Source: Hydractinia symbiolongicarpus (lineage: Eukaryota > Cnidaria > Hydrozoa > Anthoathecata > Hydractiniidae). Taken from it: a stretch of 64,000 nucleotides of DNA. A model generated the notes under the pieces. It did not search any database. It had not been told where the DNA came from and saw only the letters and a list, made by a program, of their open reading frames with translations. The DNA is taken from positions 496,001-560,000 of the forward strand of contig NC_079877.1 in assembly GCF_029227915.1 (NCBI RefSeq), read 5' to 3'. Of this stretch, positions 1 through 12,259 are shown piece by piece. The position numbers and the translations under genes were made by a program. Each line of letters opens with the position of its first letter. Position 1 is the first letter of the stretch.

Positions 1-203
1 AAACTCATTTCCCGAACAATTTTTTAAATTATTTTTTCACCACTAAAACGCATGAGACTTGTAGTTTTCAAAAATGTTTTCATTTTTGATGAGACGCTGA
101 ATAAAAGAAGTTTAATCGCTGGCAAACGAAAACCCGCGATTTCCCGTAAATCCCGGACTCGGCCCGTATAGACAAAAGTATACAGAGAAAGTACCCAGGA
201 AGT
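1..203 (+). repeat. Reference satellite unit and its internal anatomy
   Basis: This unit shows the parts shared by the array. Positions 18-37 are a very AT-rich stretch with two T6 runs around AAATTA, holding a TTTAAA (DraI) site at 23-28. Positions 68-89 hold a short perfect dyad. Positions 112-170 are the CpG-rich half, with GCCGGC at 118-123 in most units (changed to GCTGGC in this one) and CCCG at 133-136, 143-146, 152-155 and 163-166. GTATAC lies at 178-183. An ATTTCCCG octamer occurs at 7-14 and again at 139-146, a weak internal direct repeat. The choice of start is arbitrary because the array has no visible edge. Confidence 0.9.
68..89 (+). other. 9-bp perfect dyad with TTTT loop, repeated in nearly every unit
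   Basis: Arms TCAAAAATG and CATTTTTGA are exact reverse complements around a 4-base TTTT loop. The same element recurs every 203 bp. A common variant changes the C that starts the right arm to T or A, shortening the stem to 8 bp. A second changes the C of the left arm to T, leaving a 7-bp core. Units with an extra A (such as 45819-46022) disrupt it. Short dyads near A/T tracts are known in several centromeric satellites, where cruciform extrusion or protein binding has been proposed. A role here is inference. Confidence 0.75.
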
Positions 204-3200
204 AAACTCATTTCCCGAACGATTTTTTAAATTATTTTTTTGCCACTAAAAAGCGTGAGACTTGTAGTTTTCAAAAATGTTTTCATTTTTGATGAGACGC
301 TTAATGAAAGAGGTTTAATCGCCGGCAAACGAAAACTAGCGATTTCCCGTAAATCCCGAGCTAGGCCCGTATAGTCGAATGTATATAAAGAAAGTACCCA
401 GGGAGTAAACTCATTTCCCGAACGATTTTTTAAATTATTTTTTCACCACTAAAACACTTGAGACTTGTAGTTTTCAAAAATGTTTTCATTTTTGATGATA
501 CGCTGAATAAAAAAAGTTAAATCGGCGGCAAACTAAAACCCGCGATTTCCCGTAAATCCCGGACTCGGCCCGTATAGTCGAAAGTATACAAAGAAAGTAC
601 CCTGCGAGAAAAATCATTTCCAGAACGATTTTTTAAATTATCTTTTCACCACTAAAACGCATGAGACTTGTAGTTTTCAAAAATGTTTTTATTTTTGATG
701 AGACTCTGAATAAAAGAAGTTTAATCGCCGGCAAACGAAAACCCGCGATTTCCCGTAAATCCCGGGCTTGGCCCGTATAGTCGAATGTATACAAAGAAAG
801 TACCCTGTGAGTAAACTCATTTCCCGAACAATTTTTTAAATTATTTTTTCACCACTAAAACGCATGAGACTTGTAGTTTTCAAAAATGTTTTCATTTTTG
901 ATGAGACGCTGAATAAAAAAAGTTTAATCGCCGGCAAACGAAAACCCGCGATTTCCCGTAAATCCCGGACTCGGCCCGTATAGACAAAAGTATACAGAGA
1001 CAGTACCCAGGAAGTAAACTCATTTCCCGAACGATTTTTTAAATTATTTTTTCGCCACTAAAAAGCGTGAGACTTGTAGTTTTCAAAAATGTTTTCATTT
1101 TTAATGAGACGCTTAATGAAAGAGGTTTAATCGCCGGCAAACGAAAACTAGCGATTTCCCGTAAATCCCGAGCTAGGCCCGTATAGTCGAATGTATACAA
1201 AGAAAGTACCCAGGGAGTAAACTCATTTCCCGAACGATTTTTTAAATTATTTTTTCACCACTAAAACACTTGAGACTTGTAGTTTTCAAAAATGTTTTCA
1301 TTTTTGATGATACGCTGAATAAAAAAAGTTAAATCGGCGGCAAACTAAAACCCGCGATTTCCCGTAAATCCCGGACTCGGCCCGTATAGTCGAAAGTATT
1401 CAAGGAAAGTACCCCGCGAGAAAACTCATTTCCAGGACGATTTTTTAAATTATCTTTTCACCATTAAAACGCATGAGACTTGTAGTTTTCAAAAATGTTT
1501 TAATTTTTGATGAGACGCTGAATAAAAGAAGTTTAATCGCCGGCAAACGAAAACCCGCGATTTCTCGTAAATCCCGGACTCGGCCCGTATAGACAAAAGT
1601 ATACAGAGATAGTACCCAGGAAGTAAACTCATTTCCCGAACGATTTCTTAAATTATTTTTTCGCCACTAAAAAGCGTGAGACTTGTAGTTTTCAAAAATG
1701 TTTTCATTTTTGATGAGACGCTTAATGAAAGAGGTTTAATCGCCGGCAAACGAAAACTAGCGATTTCCCGTAAATCCCGGACTCCGCCCGTATAGTCAAA
1801 AGTATACAGAGATAGTACTCAGGGAGTAAACTCATTTCCAGAACGATTTTTTAAATTATTTTTTCGCCACTAAAACGCATGAGACTTGCAGTTTTCAAAA
1901 ATGTTTTTATTTTTGATGAGACTCTGAATAAAAGAAGTTTAATCGCCGGCAAACGAAAACCCGCGATTTCCCGTAAATCCCGGGCTTGGCCCGTATAGTC
2001 GAATGTATACAAAGAAAGTACCCTGTGAGTAAACTCATTTCCCGAACAATTTTTTAAATTATTTTTTCACCACTAAAACGCATGAGACTTGTAGTTTTCA
2101 AAAATGTTTTCATTTTTGATGAGACGCTGAATAAAAGAAGTTTAATCGCTAGCAAACGAAAACCCGCGATTTCCCGTAAATCCCGGACTCGGCCCGTATA
2201 GACAAAAGTATACAGAGAAAGTACCCAGGAAGTAAACTCATTTCCCGAACGATTTTTTAAATTATTTTTTCGCCACTAAAAAGCGTGAGACTTGTAGTTT
2301 TCAAAAATGTTTTCATTTTTGATGAGACGCTTAATGAAAGAGGTTTAATCGCCGGCAAACGAAAACTAGCGATTTCCCGTAAATCCCGAGCTAGGCCCGT
2401 ATAGTCGAATGTATATAAAGAAAGTACCCAGGGAGTAAACTCATTTCCCGAACGATTTTTTAAATTATTTTTTCACCACTAAAACACTTGAGACTTGTAG
2501 TTTTCAAAAATGTTTTCATTTTTGATGATACGCTGAATAAAAAAAGTTAAATCGGCGGCAAACTAAAACCCGCGATTTCCCGTAAATCCCGGACTCGGCC
2601 CGTATAGTCGAAAGTATACAAAGAAAGTACCCTGCGAGAAAAATCATTTCCAGAACGATTTTTTAAATTATCTTTTCACCACTAAAACGCATGAGACTTG
2701 TAGTTTTCAAAAATGTTTTTATTTTTGATGAGACTCTGAATAAAAGAAGTTTAATCGCCGGCAAACGAAAACCCGCGATTTCCCGTAAATCCCGGGCTTG
2801 GCCCGTATAGTCGAATGTATACAAAGAAAGTACCCTGTGAGTAAACTCATTTCCCGAACAATTTTTTAAATTATTTTTTCACCACTAAAACGCATGAGAC
2901 TTGTAGTTTTCAAAAATGTTTTCATTTTTGATGAGACGCTGAATAAAAAAAGTTTAATCGCTGGCAAACGAAAACCCGCGATTTCCCGTAAATCCCGGAC
3001 TCGGCCCGTATAGACAAAAGTATACAGAGACAGTACCCAGGAAGTAAACTCATTTCCCGAACGATTTTTTAAATTATTTTTTCGCCACTAAAAAGCGTGA
3101 GACTTGTAGTTTTCAAAAATGTTTTCATTTTTGATGAGACGCTTAATGAAAGAGGTTTAATCGCCGGCAAACGAAAACTAGCGATTTCCCGTAAATCCCG

Positions 3201-3590
3201 AGCTAGGCCCGTATAGTCGAATGTATACAAAGAAAGTACCCAGGGAGTAAACTCATTTCCCGAACGATTTTTTAAATTATTTTTTCACCACTAAAACACT
3301 TGAGACTTGTAGTTTTCAAAAATGTTTTCATTTTTGATGATACGCTGAATAAAAAAAGTTAAATCGGCGGCAAACTAAAACCCGCGATTTCCCGTAAATC
3401 CCGGACTCGGCCTGTATAGTCGAAAGTATTCAAGGAAAGTACCCCGCGAGAAAACTCATTTCCAGAACGATTTTTTAAATTATCTTTTCACCATTAAAAC
3501 GCATGAGACTTGTAGTTTTCAAAAATGTTTTAATTTTTGATGAGACGCTGAATAAAAGAAGTTTAATCGCCGGCAAACGAAAACCCGCGA

Positions 3591-6239
3591 ATTCCCGTAA
3601 ATCTCGGACTCGGCCCGTATAGCCAAAAGTATACAAAGAAAGTATCCTGGAAGTAAACTCATTTCCCGAACGATTTTTTTAATTATTTTTTCACCACTAA
3701 AACGCATGAGACTTGTAGTTTTCAAAAATGTTTTCATTTTTGATGAGACGCTGAAAAAAAGAAGTTTAATAGTCGGCAAACGAAAACCCGCGATTTCCCG
3801 TAAATCCCGGGCTTGGCCCGTATAGTCGAATATATACAAAGAAAGTACCCTGTGAGTAAACTCAATTCCATAACGATTTTTTAAATTATCTTTTCACCAT
3901 TAAAACGCATGAGACTCGTAGTTTTCAAAAATGTTTTCATTTTTGATGAGACGCGAAATAAAAGAAGTTTAATCGCTGGCAAACGAAAACCCGCGATTTC
4001 CCGTAAATCCCGGACTCGGCCCGTATAGTCAAAAGTATACAAAGAAACTACCCAGGGAGTAAACTCATTTCCACAACGATTTTTTAAATTATTTTTTCAC
4101 CACTAAAACGCATAAGACTTGAAGTTTTCAAAAATGTTTTCATTTTTGATGAGACGCTGAATAAAAGAAGTTTAATCGCCGGCAAACGAAAACCAGCGAT
4201 TTCCCGTAAATCCCGGACTCGGCCCGTATAGTCAAAAGTATACAAAGAAAGTACTCAGGGAGTAAACTCATTTCCAGAACGATTTTTTAAATTATTTTTT
4301 CGCCACTAAAACGCATGAGACTTGTAGTTTTCAAAAATGTTTTTATTTTTGATGAGACTCTGAATAAAAGAAGTTTAGTCGCCGGCAAAGGAAAACCCGC
4401 GATTTCCCGTAAATCCCGGACTCGGCCCGTATAGAAAAAAGTATACAGAGATAGTACCCAGGAAGTAAACTCATTTCCCGAACGATTTTTTAAATTATTT
4501 TTTCGCCACTAAAACGCATGAGACTTGTAGTTTTTAAAAATGTTTTCATTTTTGATGAGACGCTGAATAAAAGACGTTTAATCGCCGGCAAACGAAAACC
4601 AGCGATTTCCCGTAAATCCCGGACTCGGCCCGTATAGTCAAAAGTATACAAAGAAAGTACTCAGGGAGTAAACTCATTTCCAGAACGATTTTTTAAATTA
4701 TTTTTTCGCCACTAAAACGCGTGAGACTTGTAGTTTTCAAAAATGTTTTCATTTTTGATGAGACGGTTAATGAAAGAGGTTTAATCGCCGGCAAACGAAA
4801 ACTAGCGATTTTCCGTAAATCCCGAGCTAGGCCCGTATAGTCGAATGTATACAAAGAAAGTACCCAGGGAGTAAACTCATTTCCCGAACGATTTTTTAAA
4901 TTATTTTTTCACCACTAAAACACTTGAGACTTGTAGTTTTTAAAAATGTTTTCATTTTTGATGATACGCTGAATAAAAAAAGTTAAATCGGCGGCAAACT
5001 AAAACCCGCGATTTCCCGTAAATCCCGGACTCGGCCCGTATAGTCGAAAGTATACAAAGAAAGTACCCTGCGAGAAAACTCATTTCCAGAACGATTTTTT
5101 AAATTATCTTTTCACCACTAAAACGCATGAGACTTGTAGTTTTCAAAAATGTTTTCATTTTTGATGAGACGCTTAATGAAAGAGGTTTAATCGCCGGCAA
5201 ACGAAAACTAGCGATTTCCCGTAAATCCCGAGCTAGGCCCGTATAGTCGAATGTATACAAAGAAAGTACCCAGGGAGTAAACTCATTTCCCGAACGATTT
5301 TTTAAATTATTTTTTCACCACTAGAACACTTGAGACTTGTAGTTTTTAAAAGTGTTTACATTTTTGATGATACGCTGAATAAAAAAAGTTAAATCGGCGG
5401 CAAACTAAAACCCGCGATTTCCCGTAAATCCCGGACTCGGCCCGTATAGTCGAAAGTATTCAAAGAAAGTACCCTGCGAGAAAACTCATTTCCAGAACGA
5501 TTTTTTAAATTATCTTTTCACCATTAAAACGCATGAGACTTGTAGTTTTCAAAAATGTTTTAATTTTTGATGAGACGCTGAATAAAAGAATTTTAATCGC
5601 CGGGAAACGAAAACATGCGAATTCCCGTAAATCTCGGACTCGGCCCGTATAGCCAAAAGTATACAAAGAAAGTATCCTGGAAGTAAACTCATTTCCCGAA
5701 CGATTTTTTAAATTATTTTTTCACCACTAAAACGCATGAGACTTGTAGTTTTCAAAAATGTTTTCATTTTTGATGAGACGCTGAATAAAAGAAGTTTAAT
5801 AGTCGGCAAACGAAAACCCGCGATTTCCCGTAAATCCCGGACTCGGCTCGTATAGTCAAAATAATACAAAGAAACTACCCAGGGAGTAAACTCATTTCCC
5901 GAACGATTTTTTAAATTATTTTTTCACCACTAAAACGCATAAGACTTGAAGTTTTCAAAAATGTTTTCATTTTTGATGAGACGCTGAATAAAAGATGTTT
6001 AATCGCCGGCAAACGAAAACTAGCGATTTCCCGTAAATCCCGGACTCGGCCCGTATAGTCAAAAGTATACAGAGATAGTACTCAGGGACTAAACTCATTT
6101 CCAGAACGATTTTCTAAATTATTTTTTCGCCACTAAAACGCATGAGACTTGCAGTTTTCAAAAATGTTTTTATTTTTGATGAGACTCTGAATAAAAGAAG
6201 TTTAATCGCCGGCAAACGAAAACCCGCGATTTCCCGTAA
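3591..6239 (+). repeat. Mixed satellite units; segment 4637-5733 duplicated at 11539-12635
   Basis: About thirteen units with no clear internal tandem pattern. Bases 4637-5733 match 11539-12635 at an offset of 6902 bp (34 units). Markers include AGTTTTTAAAAGTG (5341 and 12243) and the altered stretch AATTTTAATCGCCGGGAAAC (near 5589 and 12491). The marker reappears near 14724, 11 units further on. The unit at 3858 begins AAACTCAATTCCATAACG, a subtype seen again at 10760, 16647 and 18067. Confidence 0.75.
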
Positions 6240-7546
6240 ATCCCGGGCTTGGCCCGTATAGTCGAATGTATACAAAGAAAGTACCCTGTGAGTAAACTTA
6301 TTTCCCGAACAATTTTTTAAATTATTTTTTCACCACTAAAACGCATGACACTTGTAGTTTTCAAAAATGTTTTCATTTTTGATGAGACGGTGAATAAAAG
6401 AAGTTTAATCGCCGGCAAACGAAAACCCGCGATTTCTCGTAAATCCCGGACTCGGCCCGTATAGACAAAAGTATACAGAGATAGTACCCAGGAAGTAAAC
6501 TCATTTTCCGAACGATTTTTTAAATTATTTTTTCGCCACTAAAAAGCGTGAGACTTGTAGTTTTCAAAAATGTTTTCATTTTTGATGAGACGCTTAATGA
6601 AAGAGGTTTAATCGCCGGCAAACGAAAACTAGCGATTTCCCGTAAATCCCGGACTCCGCCCGTATAGTCAAAAGTATACAGAGATAGTACTCAGGGAGTA
6701 AACTCATTTCCAGAACGATTTTTTAAATTATTTTTTCGCCACTAAAACGCATGAGACTTGCAGTTTTCAAAAATGTTTTTATTTTTGATGAGACTCTGAA
6801 TAAAAGAAGTTTAATCGCCGGCAAACGAAAACCCGCGATTTCCCGTAAATCCCAGGCTTGGCCCGTATAGTCGAATGTATACAAAGAAAGTACCCTGTGA
6901 GTAAACTCATTTCCCGAACAACTTTTTAAATTATTTTTTCACCACTAAAACGCATGAGACTTGTAGTTTTCAAAAATGTTTTCATTTTTGATGAGACGCT
7001 GAATAAAAGAAGTTTAATCGCCGGCAAACGAAAACCCGCGATTTCCCGTAAATCCCGGACTCGGCCCGTATAGACAAAAGTATACAGAGATAGTACCCAG
7101 GAAGTAAACTCATTTCCCGAACGATTTTTTAAATTATTTTTTCGCCACTAAAAAGCGTGAGACTTGTAGTTTTCAAAAATGTTTTCATTTTTGATGAGAC
7201 GCTTAATGAAAGAGGTTTAATCGCCGGCAAACGAAAACTAGCGATTTCCCGTAAATCCCGAGCTAGGCCCGTATAGTCGAATGTATACAAAGAAAGTACC
7301 CAGGGAGTAAACTCATTTCCCAAACGATTTTTTAAATTATTTTTTCACCACTAAAACACTTGAGACTTGTAGTTTTCAAAAATGTTTTCATTTTTGATGA
7401 TACGCTGAATAAAAAAAGTTAAATCGGCGGCAAACTAAAACCCGCGATTTCCTGTAAATCCCGGACTCGGCCCGTATAGTCGAAAGTATACAAAGAAAGT
7501 ACCCTGCGAGAAAACTCATTTCCAGAACGATTTTTTAAATTATCTT
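5815..7546 (+). repeat. Segment duplicated 35 units away at 12920-14651
   Basis: The rare string CTCGTATAGTCAAAATAA near 5847 recurs near 12952 (offset 7105 bp, 35 units) and near 15185 (a further 2233 bp, 11 units). The match continues through AAACTTATTTCC (6294 and 13399) and GAGACGGTGAAT, and ends near 7546 and 14651, where one copy has CACCACT and the other CACCATT. The offset differs by one unit from that of the adjoining 4637-5733 segment, so one unit was gained or lost between the two blocks. Confidence 0.75.
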
Positions 7547-10500
7547 TTCACCACTAAAACGCATGAGACTTGTAGTTTTTAAAAATGTTTTTATTTTTGA
7601 TGAGACTCTGAATAAAAGAAGTTTAATCGCCGGCAAACGAAAACCCGCGATTTCCCGTAAATCCCGGGCTTGGCCCGTATAGTCGAATGTATACAAAGAA
7701 AGTACCCTGTGAGTAAACTCATTTCCTGAACAATTTTTTAAATTATTTTTTCACCACTAAAACGCATGAGACTTGTAGTTTTCAAAAATGTTTTCATTTT
7801 TGATGAGACGCTGAATAAAAGAAGTTTAATCGCCGGCAAACGAAAACCCGCGATTTCCCGTAAATCCCGGACTCGGCCCGTATAGACAAAAGTATACAGA
7901 GATAGTACCCAGGAAGTAAACTCATTTCCCGAACGATTTTTTTAATTATTTTTTCGCCACTAAAAAGCGTGAGACTTGTAGTTTTCAAAAATGTTTTCAT
8001 TTTTGATGAGACGCTTAATGAAAGAGGTTTAATCGCCGGCAAACGAAAACTAGCGATTTCCCGTAAATCCCGAGCTAGGCCCGTATAGTCGAATGTATAC
8101 AAAGAAAGTACCCAGGGAGTAAACTCATTTCCCGAACGATTTTGTAAATTATTTTTTCACCACTAAAACACTTGAGACTTGTAGTTTTCAAAAATGTTTT
8201 CATTTTTGATGATACGCTGAATAAAAAAAGTTAAATCGGCGGCAAACTAAAACCCGCGATTTCCCGTAAATCCCGGACTCGGCCCGTATAGTCGAAACTA
8301 TTCAAAGAAAGTACCCTGCGAGAAAACTCATTTCCAGAACGATTTTTTAAATTATCTTTTCACCATTAAAACGCATGAGACTTGTAGTTTTCAAAAATGT
8401 TTTAATTTTTGATGAGACGCTGAATAAAAGAAGTTTAATCGCCGGCAAACGAAAACCTGCGAATTCCCGTAAATCTCGGACTCGGCCCGTATAGCCAAAA
8501 GTATACAAAGAAAGTATCCTGGAAGTAAACTCATTTCCCGAACGATTTTTTAAATTATTTTTTCACCACTAAAACGCATGAGACTTGTAGTTTTCAAAAA
8601 TGTTTTCATTTTTGATGAGACGCTGAATAAAAGAAGTTTAATAGTCGGCAAACGAAAACCCGCGATTTCAAGTAAATCCCGGGCTTGGCCCGTATAGTCG
8701 AATATATACAAAGAAAGTACCCTGTGAGTAAACTTATTTCCCGAACAATTTTTTAAATTATTTTTTCACCACTAAAACGCATAAGACTTGTAGTTTTCAA
8801 AAATGTTTTCATTTTTGATGAGACGGTGAATAAAAGAAGTTTAATCGCCGGCAAACGAAAACCCGCGATTTCTCGTAAATGCCGGACTCGGCCCGTATAG
8901 ACAAAAGTATACAGTGATAGTACCCAGGAAGTAAACTCATTTCCCGAACGATTTTTTAAATTATTTTTTCGCCACTAAAAAGCGTGAGACTTGTAGTTTT
9001 CAAAAATGTTTTCAATTTTGATGAGACGCTTAATGAAAGAGGTTTAATCGCCGGCAAACGAAAACTAGCGATTTCCCGTAAATCCCGGACTCCGCCCGTA
9101 TAGTCAAAAGTATACAGAGATAGTACTCAGGGAGTAAACTCATTTCCAGAACGATTTTTTAAATTATTTTTTCGCCACTGAAACGCATGAGACTTGCAGT
9201 TTTCAAAAATGTTTTTATTTTTGATGAGACTCTGAATAAAAGAAGTTTAATCGCCGGCAAACGAAAACCCGCGATTTCCCGTAAATCCCAGGCTTGGCCC
9301 GTATAGTCGAATGTATACAAAGAAAGTACCCTGTGAGTAAACTCATTTCCCGAACAATTTTTTAAATTATTTTTTCACCACTAAAACGCATGAGACTTGT
9401 AGTTTTCAAAAATGTTTTCATTTTTGATGAGACGCTGAATAAAAGAAGTTTAATCGCCGGCAAACGAAAACCCGCGATTTCCCGTAAATCCCGGACTCGG
9501 CCCGTATAGACAAAAGTATACAGAGATAGTACCCAGGAGGTAAACTCATTTCCCGAACGATTTTTTAAATTATTTTTTCGCCACTAAAAAGCGTGAGACT
9601 TGTAGTTTTCAAAAATGTTTTCATTTTTGATGAGACGCTTAATGAAAGAGGTTTAATCGCCGGCAAACGAAAACTAGCGATTTCCCGTAAATCCCGAGCT
9701 AGGCCCGTATAGTCGAATGTATACAAAGAAAGTACCCAGGGAGTAAACTCATTTCCCAAACGATTTTTTAAATTATTTTTTCACCACTAAAACACTTGAG
9801 ACTTGTAGTTTTCAAAAATATTTTCATTTTTGATGATACGCTGAATAAAAAAAGTTAAATCGGCGGCAAACTAAAACCCGCGATTTCCCGTAAATCCCGG
9901 ACTCGGCCCGTATAGTCCAAAGTATACAAAGAAAGTACCCTGCGAGAAAACTCATTTCCAGAACGATTTTTTAAATTATCTTTTCACCACTAAAACGCAT
10001 GAGACTTGTAGTTTTCAAAAATGTTTTCATTTTTGATGAGACGCTTAATGAAAGAGGTTTAATCGCCGGCAAACGAAAACTAGCGATTTCCCGTAAATCC
10101 CGAGCTAGGCCCGTATAGTCGAATGTATACAAAGAAAGTACCCAGGGAGTAAACTCATTTCCCGAACGATTTTGTAAATTATGTTTTCACCACTAAAACA
10201 CTTGAGACTTGTAGTTTTCAAAAATGTTTTCATTTTTGATGATACGCTGAATAAAAAAAGTTAAATCGGCGGCAAATTAAAACCCGCGATTTCCCGTAAA
10301 TCCCGGACTCGGCCCGTATAGTCGAAAGTATTCAAAGAAAGTACCCTGCGAGAAAACTCATTTCCAGAACGATTTTTTAAATTATCTTTTCACCATTAAA
10401 ACGCATGAGACTTGTAGTTTTCAAAAATGTTTTAATTTTTGATGAGACGCTGAATAAAAGAAGTTTAATCGCCGGCAAACGAAAACCCGCGAATTCCCGT

Positions 10501-10759
10501 AAATCTCGGACTCGGCCCGTATAGCCAAAAGTATACAAAGAAAGTATCCTGGAAGTAAACTCATTTCCCGAACGATTTTTTAAATTATTTTTTCACCACT
10601 AAAACGCATGAGACTTGTAGTTTTCAAAAATGTTTTCATTTTTGATGAGACGCTGAATAAAAGAAGTTTAATAGTCGGCAAACGAAAACCCGCGATTTCA
10701 AGTAAATCCCGGGCTTGGCCCGTATAGTCGAATATATACAAAGAAAGTACCCTGTGAGT
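6240..10759 (+). repeat. 12-unit (2436-bp) duplication with a 2-unit internal difference
   Basis: Bases 6240-7566 match about 8676-10002 at an offset of 2436 bp. Shared rare variants are CCCAGGCTTGG (6852 and 9288), CCCAAACGATT near 7319 and 9755, and GACGGTG. Beyond a break the homology resumes at an offset of 2030 bp: 7976-8729 matches 10006-10759, marked by the rare TTTTGTAAATT (8141 and 10171) and TTTCAAGTAAAT (near 8666 and 10696). The left copy thus has two extra units, 7570-7975. Confidence 0.8.
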
Positions 10760-11165
10760 AAACTCAATTCCATAACGATTTTTTAAATTATCTTTTCACC
10801 ATTAAAACGCATGAGACTCGTAGTTTTCAAAAATGTTTTCATTTTTGATGAGACGCGGAATAAAAGATGTTTAATCGCTGGCAAACGAAAACCCGCGATT
10901 TCCCGTAAATCCCGGACTCGGCCCGTATAGTCAAAAGTATACAAAGAAACTACCCAGGGAGTAAACTCATTTCCATAACGATTTTTTAAATTATTTTTTC
11001 ACCACTAAAACGCATAAGACTTGAAGTTTTCAAAAATGTTTTCATTTTTGATGAGACTCTGAATAAAAGAAGTTTAGTCGCCGGCATAGGAAAACCCGCG
11101 ATTTCCCGTAAATCCCGGACTCGGCCCGTATAGAAAAAAGTATACAGAGATAGTACCCAGGAAGT
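10557..11165 (+). repeat. Three-unit segment related to the 7-unit block at 16444
   Basis: These three units match 16444-17051. Shared markers are TAGTCGGC or TAGTCCGC, TTTCAAGTAAAT, AAACTCAATTCCATAACG, CATAAGACTTGAAG, and GGCATAGGAAAACC followed by GAAAAAAGTATAC. An earlier, more diverged set of the same subtypes occurs at 3655-4470. The segment seems to be an older source or sister of the tandem 7-unit repeat. Confidence 0.7.
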
Positions 11166-12259
11166 AAACTCATTTCCCGAACGATTTTTTAAATTATTTT
11201 TTCGCCACTAAAACGCGTGAGACTTGTAGTTTTCAAAAATGTTTTCATTTTTGATGAGACGCTTAATGAAAGAGGTTTAATCGCCGGCAAACGAAAACTA
11301 GCGATTTTCCGTAAATCCCGAGCTAGGCCCGTATAGTCGAATGTATACAAAGAAAGTACCCAGGAAGTAAACTCATTTCCCGAACGATTTTTTAAATTAT
11401 TTTTTCGCCACTAAAACGCGTAAGACTTGTAGTTTTTAAAAATGTTTTCATTTTTGATGAGACGCTTAATAAAAGAGGTTTAATCGCCGGCAAACAAAAA
11501 CTAGCGATTTTCCGTAAATCCCGAGCTAGGCCCGCATAGTCAAAAGTATACAAAGAAAGTACTCAGGGAGTAAACTCATTTCCAGAACGATTTTTTAAAT
11601 TATTTTTTCGCCACTAAAACGCGTGAGACTTGTAGTTTTCAAAAATGTTTTCATTTTTGATGAGACGCTTAATGAAAGAGGTTTAATCGCCGGCAAACGA
11701 AAACTAGCGATTTTCCGTAAATCCCGAGCTAGGCCCGTATAGTCGAATGTATACAAAGAAAGTACCCAGGGAGTAAACTCATTTCCCGAACGATTTTTTA
11801 AATTATTTTTTCACCACTAAAACACTTGAGACTTGTAGTTTTCAAAAATGTTTTCATTTTTGATGATACGCTGAATAAAAAAAGTTAAATCGGCGGCAAA
11901 CTAAAACCCGCGATTTCCCGTAAATCCCGGACTCGGCCCGTATAGTCGAAAGTATACAAAGAAAGTACCCTGCGAGAAAACTCATTTCCAGAACGATTTT
12001 TTAAATTATCTTTTCACCACTAAAACGCATGAGACTTGTAGTTTTCAAAAATGTTTTCATTTTTGATGAGACGCTTAATGAAAGAGGTTTAATCGCCGGC
12101 AAACGAAAACTAGCGATTTCCCGTAAATCCCGAGCTAGGCCCGTATAGTCGAATGTATACAAAGAAAGTACCCAGGGAGTAAACTCATTTCCCGAACGAT
12201 TTTTTAAATTATTTTTTCACCACTAAAACACTTGAGACTTGTAGTTTTTAAAAGTGTTT
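11166..12259 (+). repeat. Satellite units with GCTAGG / GCGTGAG subtype in excess
   Basis: Units here are dominated by the subtype with GCGTGAG or GCGTAAG, GCTTAATGAAAGAGG and CCCGAGCTAGG. Three such units occur close together (about 11165, 11368 and 11571), separated by no other subtype, suggesting single-unit duplication. From 11539 on, the region is the right-hand copy of 4637-5733. Confidence 0.65.

Larger units (their letters stand above)
1..3590 (+). repeat. 10-unit (2030-bp) tandem duplication
   Basis: Bases 1-1560 match 2031-3590 closely at an offset of 2030 bp (10 units). Shared rare variants include AAATCATTTCC at unit 4, GATACGCTG in unit 3, and CAAGGAAAGTACCCCGCG near 1394 and 3430. 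The match stops sharply where 1561 reads TTTCTCG and 3591 reads ATTCCCG. Three units (about 1561-2030) lie between the copies. A few substitutions separate the copies, for example GCTGG against GCTAG near 120 and 2150. Confidence 0.85.

Noticed and set aside
20-37. Intrinsic terminators or bacterial promoters in the T runs and AT-rich stretch
   Set aside because: T runs follow no GC-rich stem, the dyad stem is AT-rich, and the context is a eukaryotic satellite.
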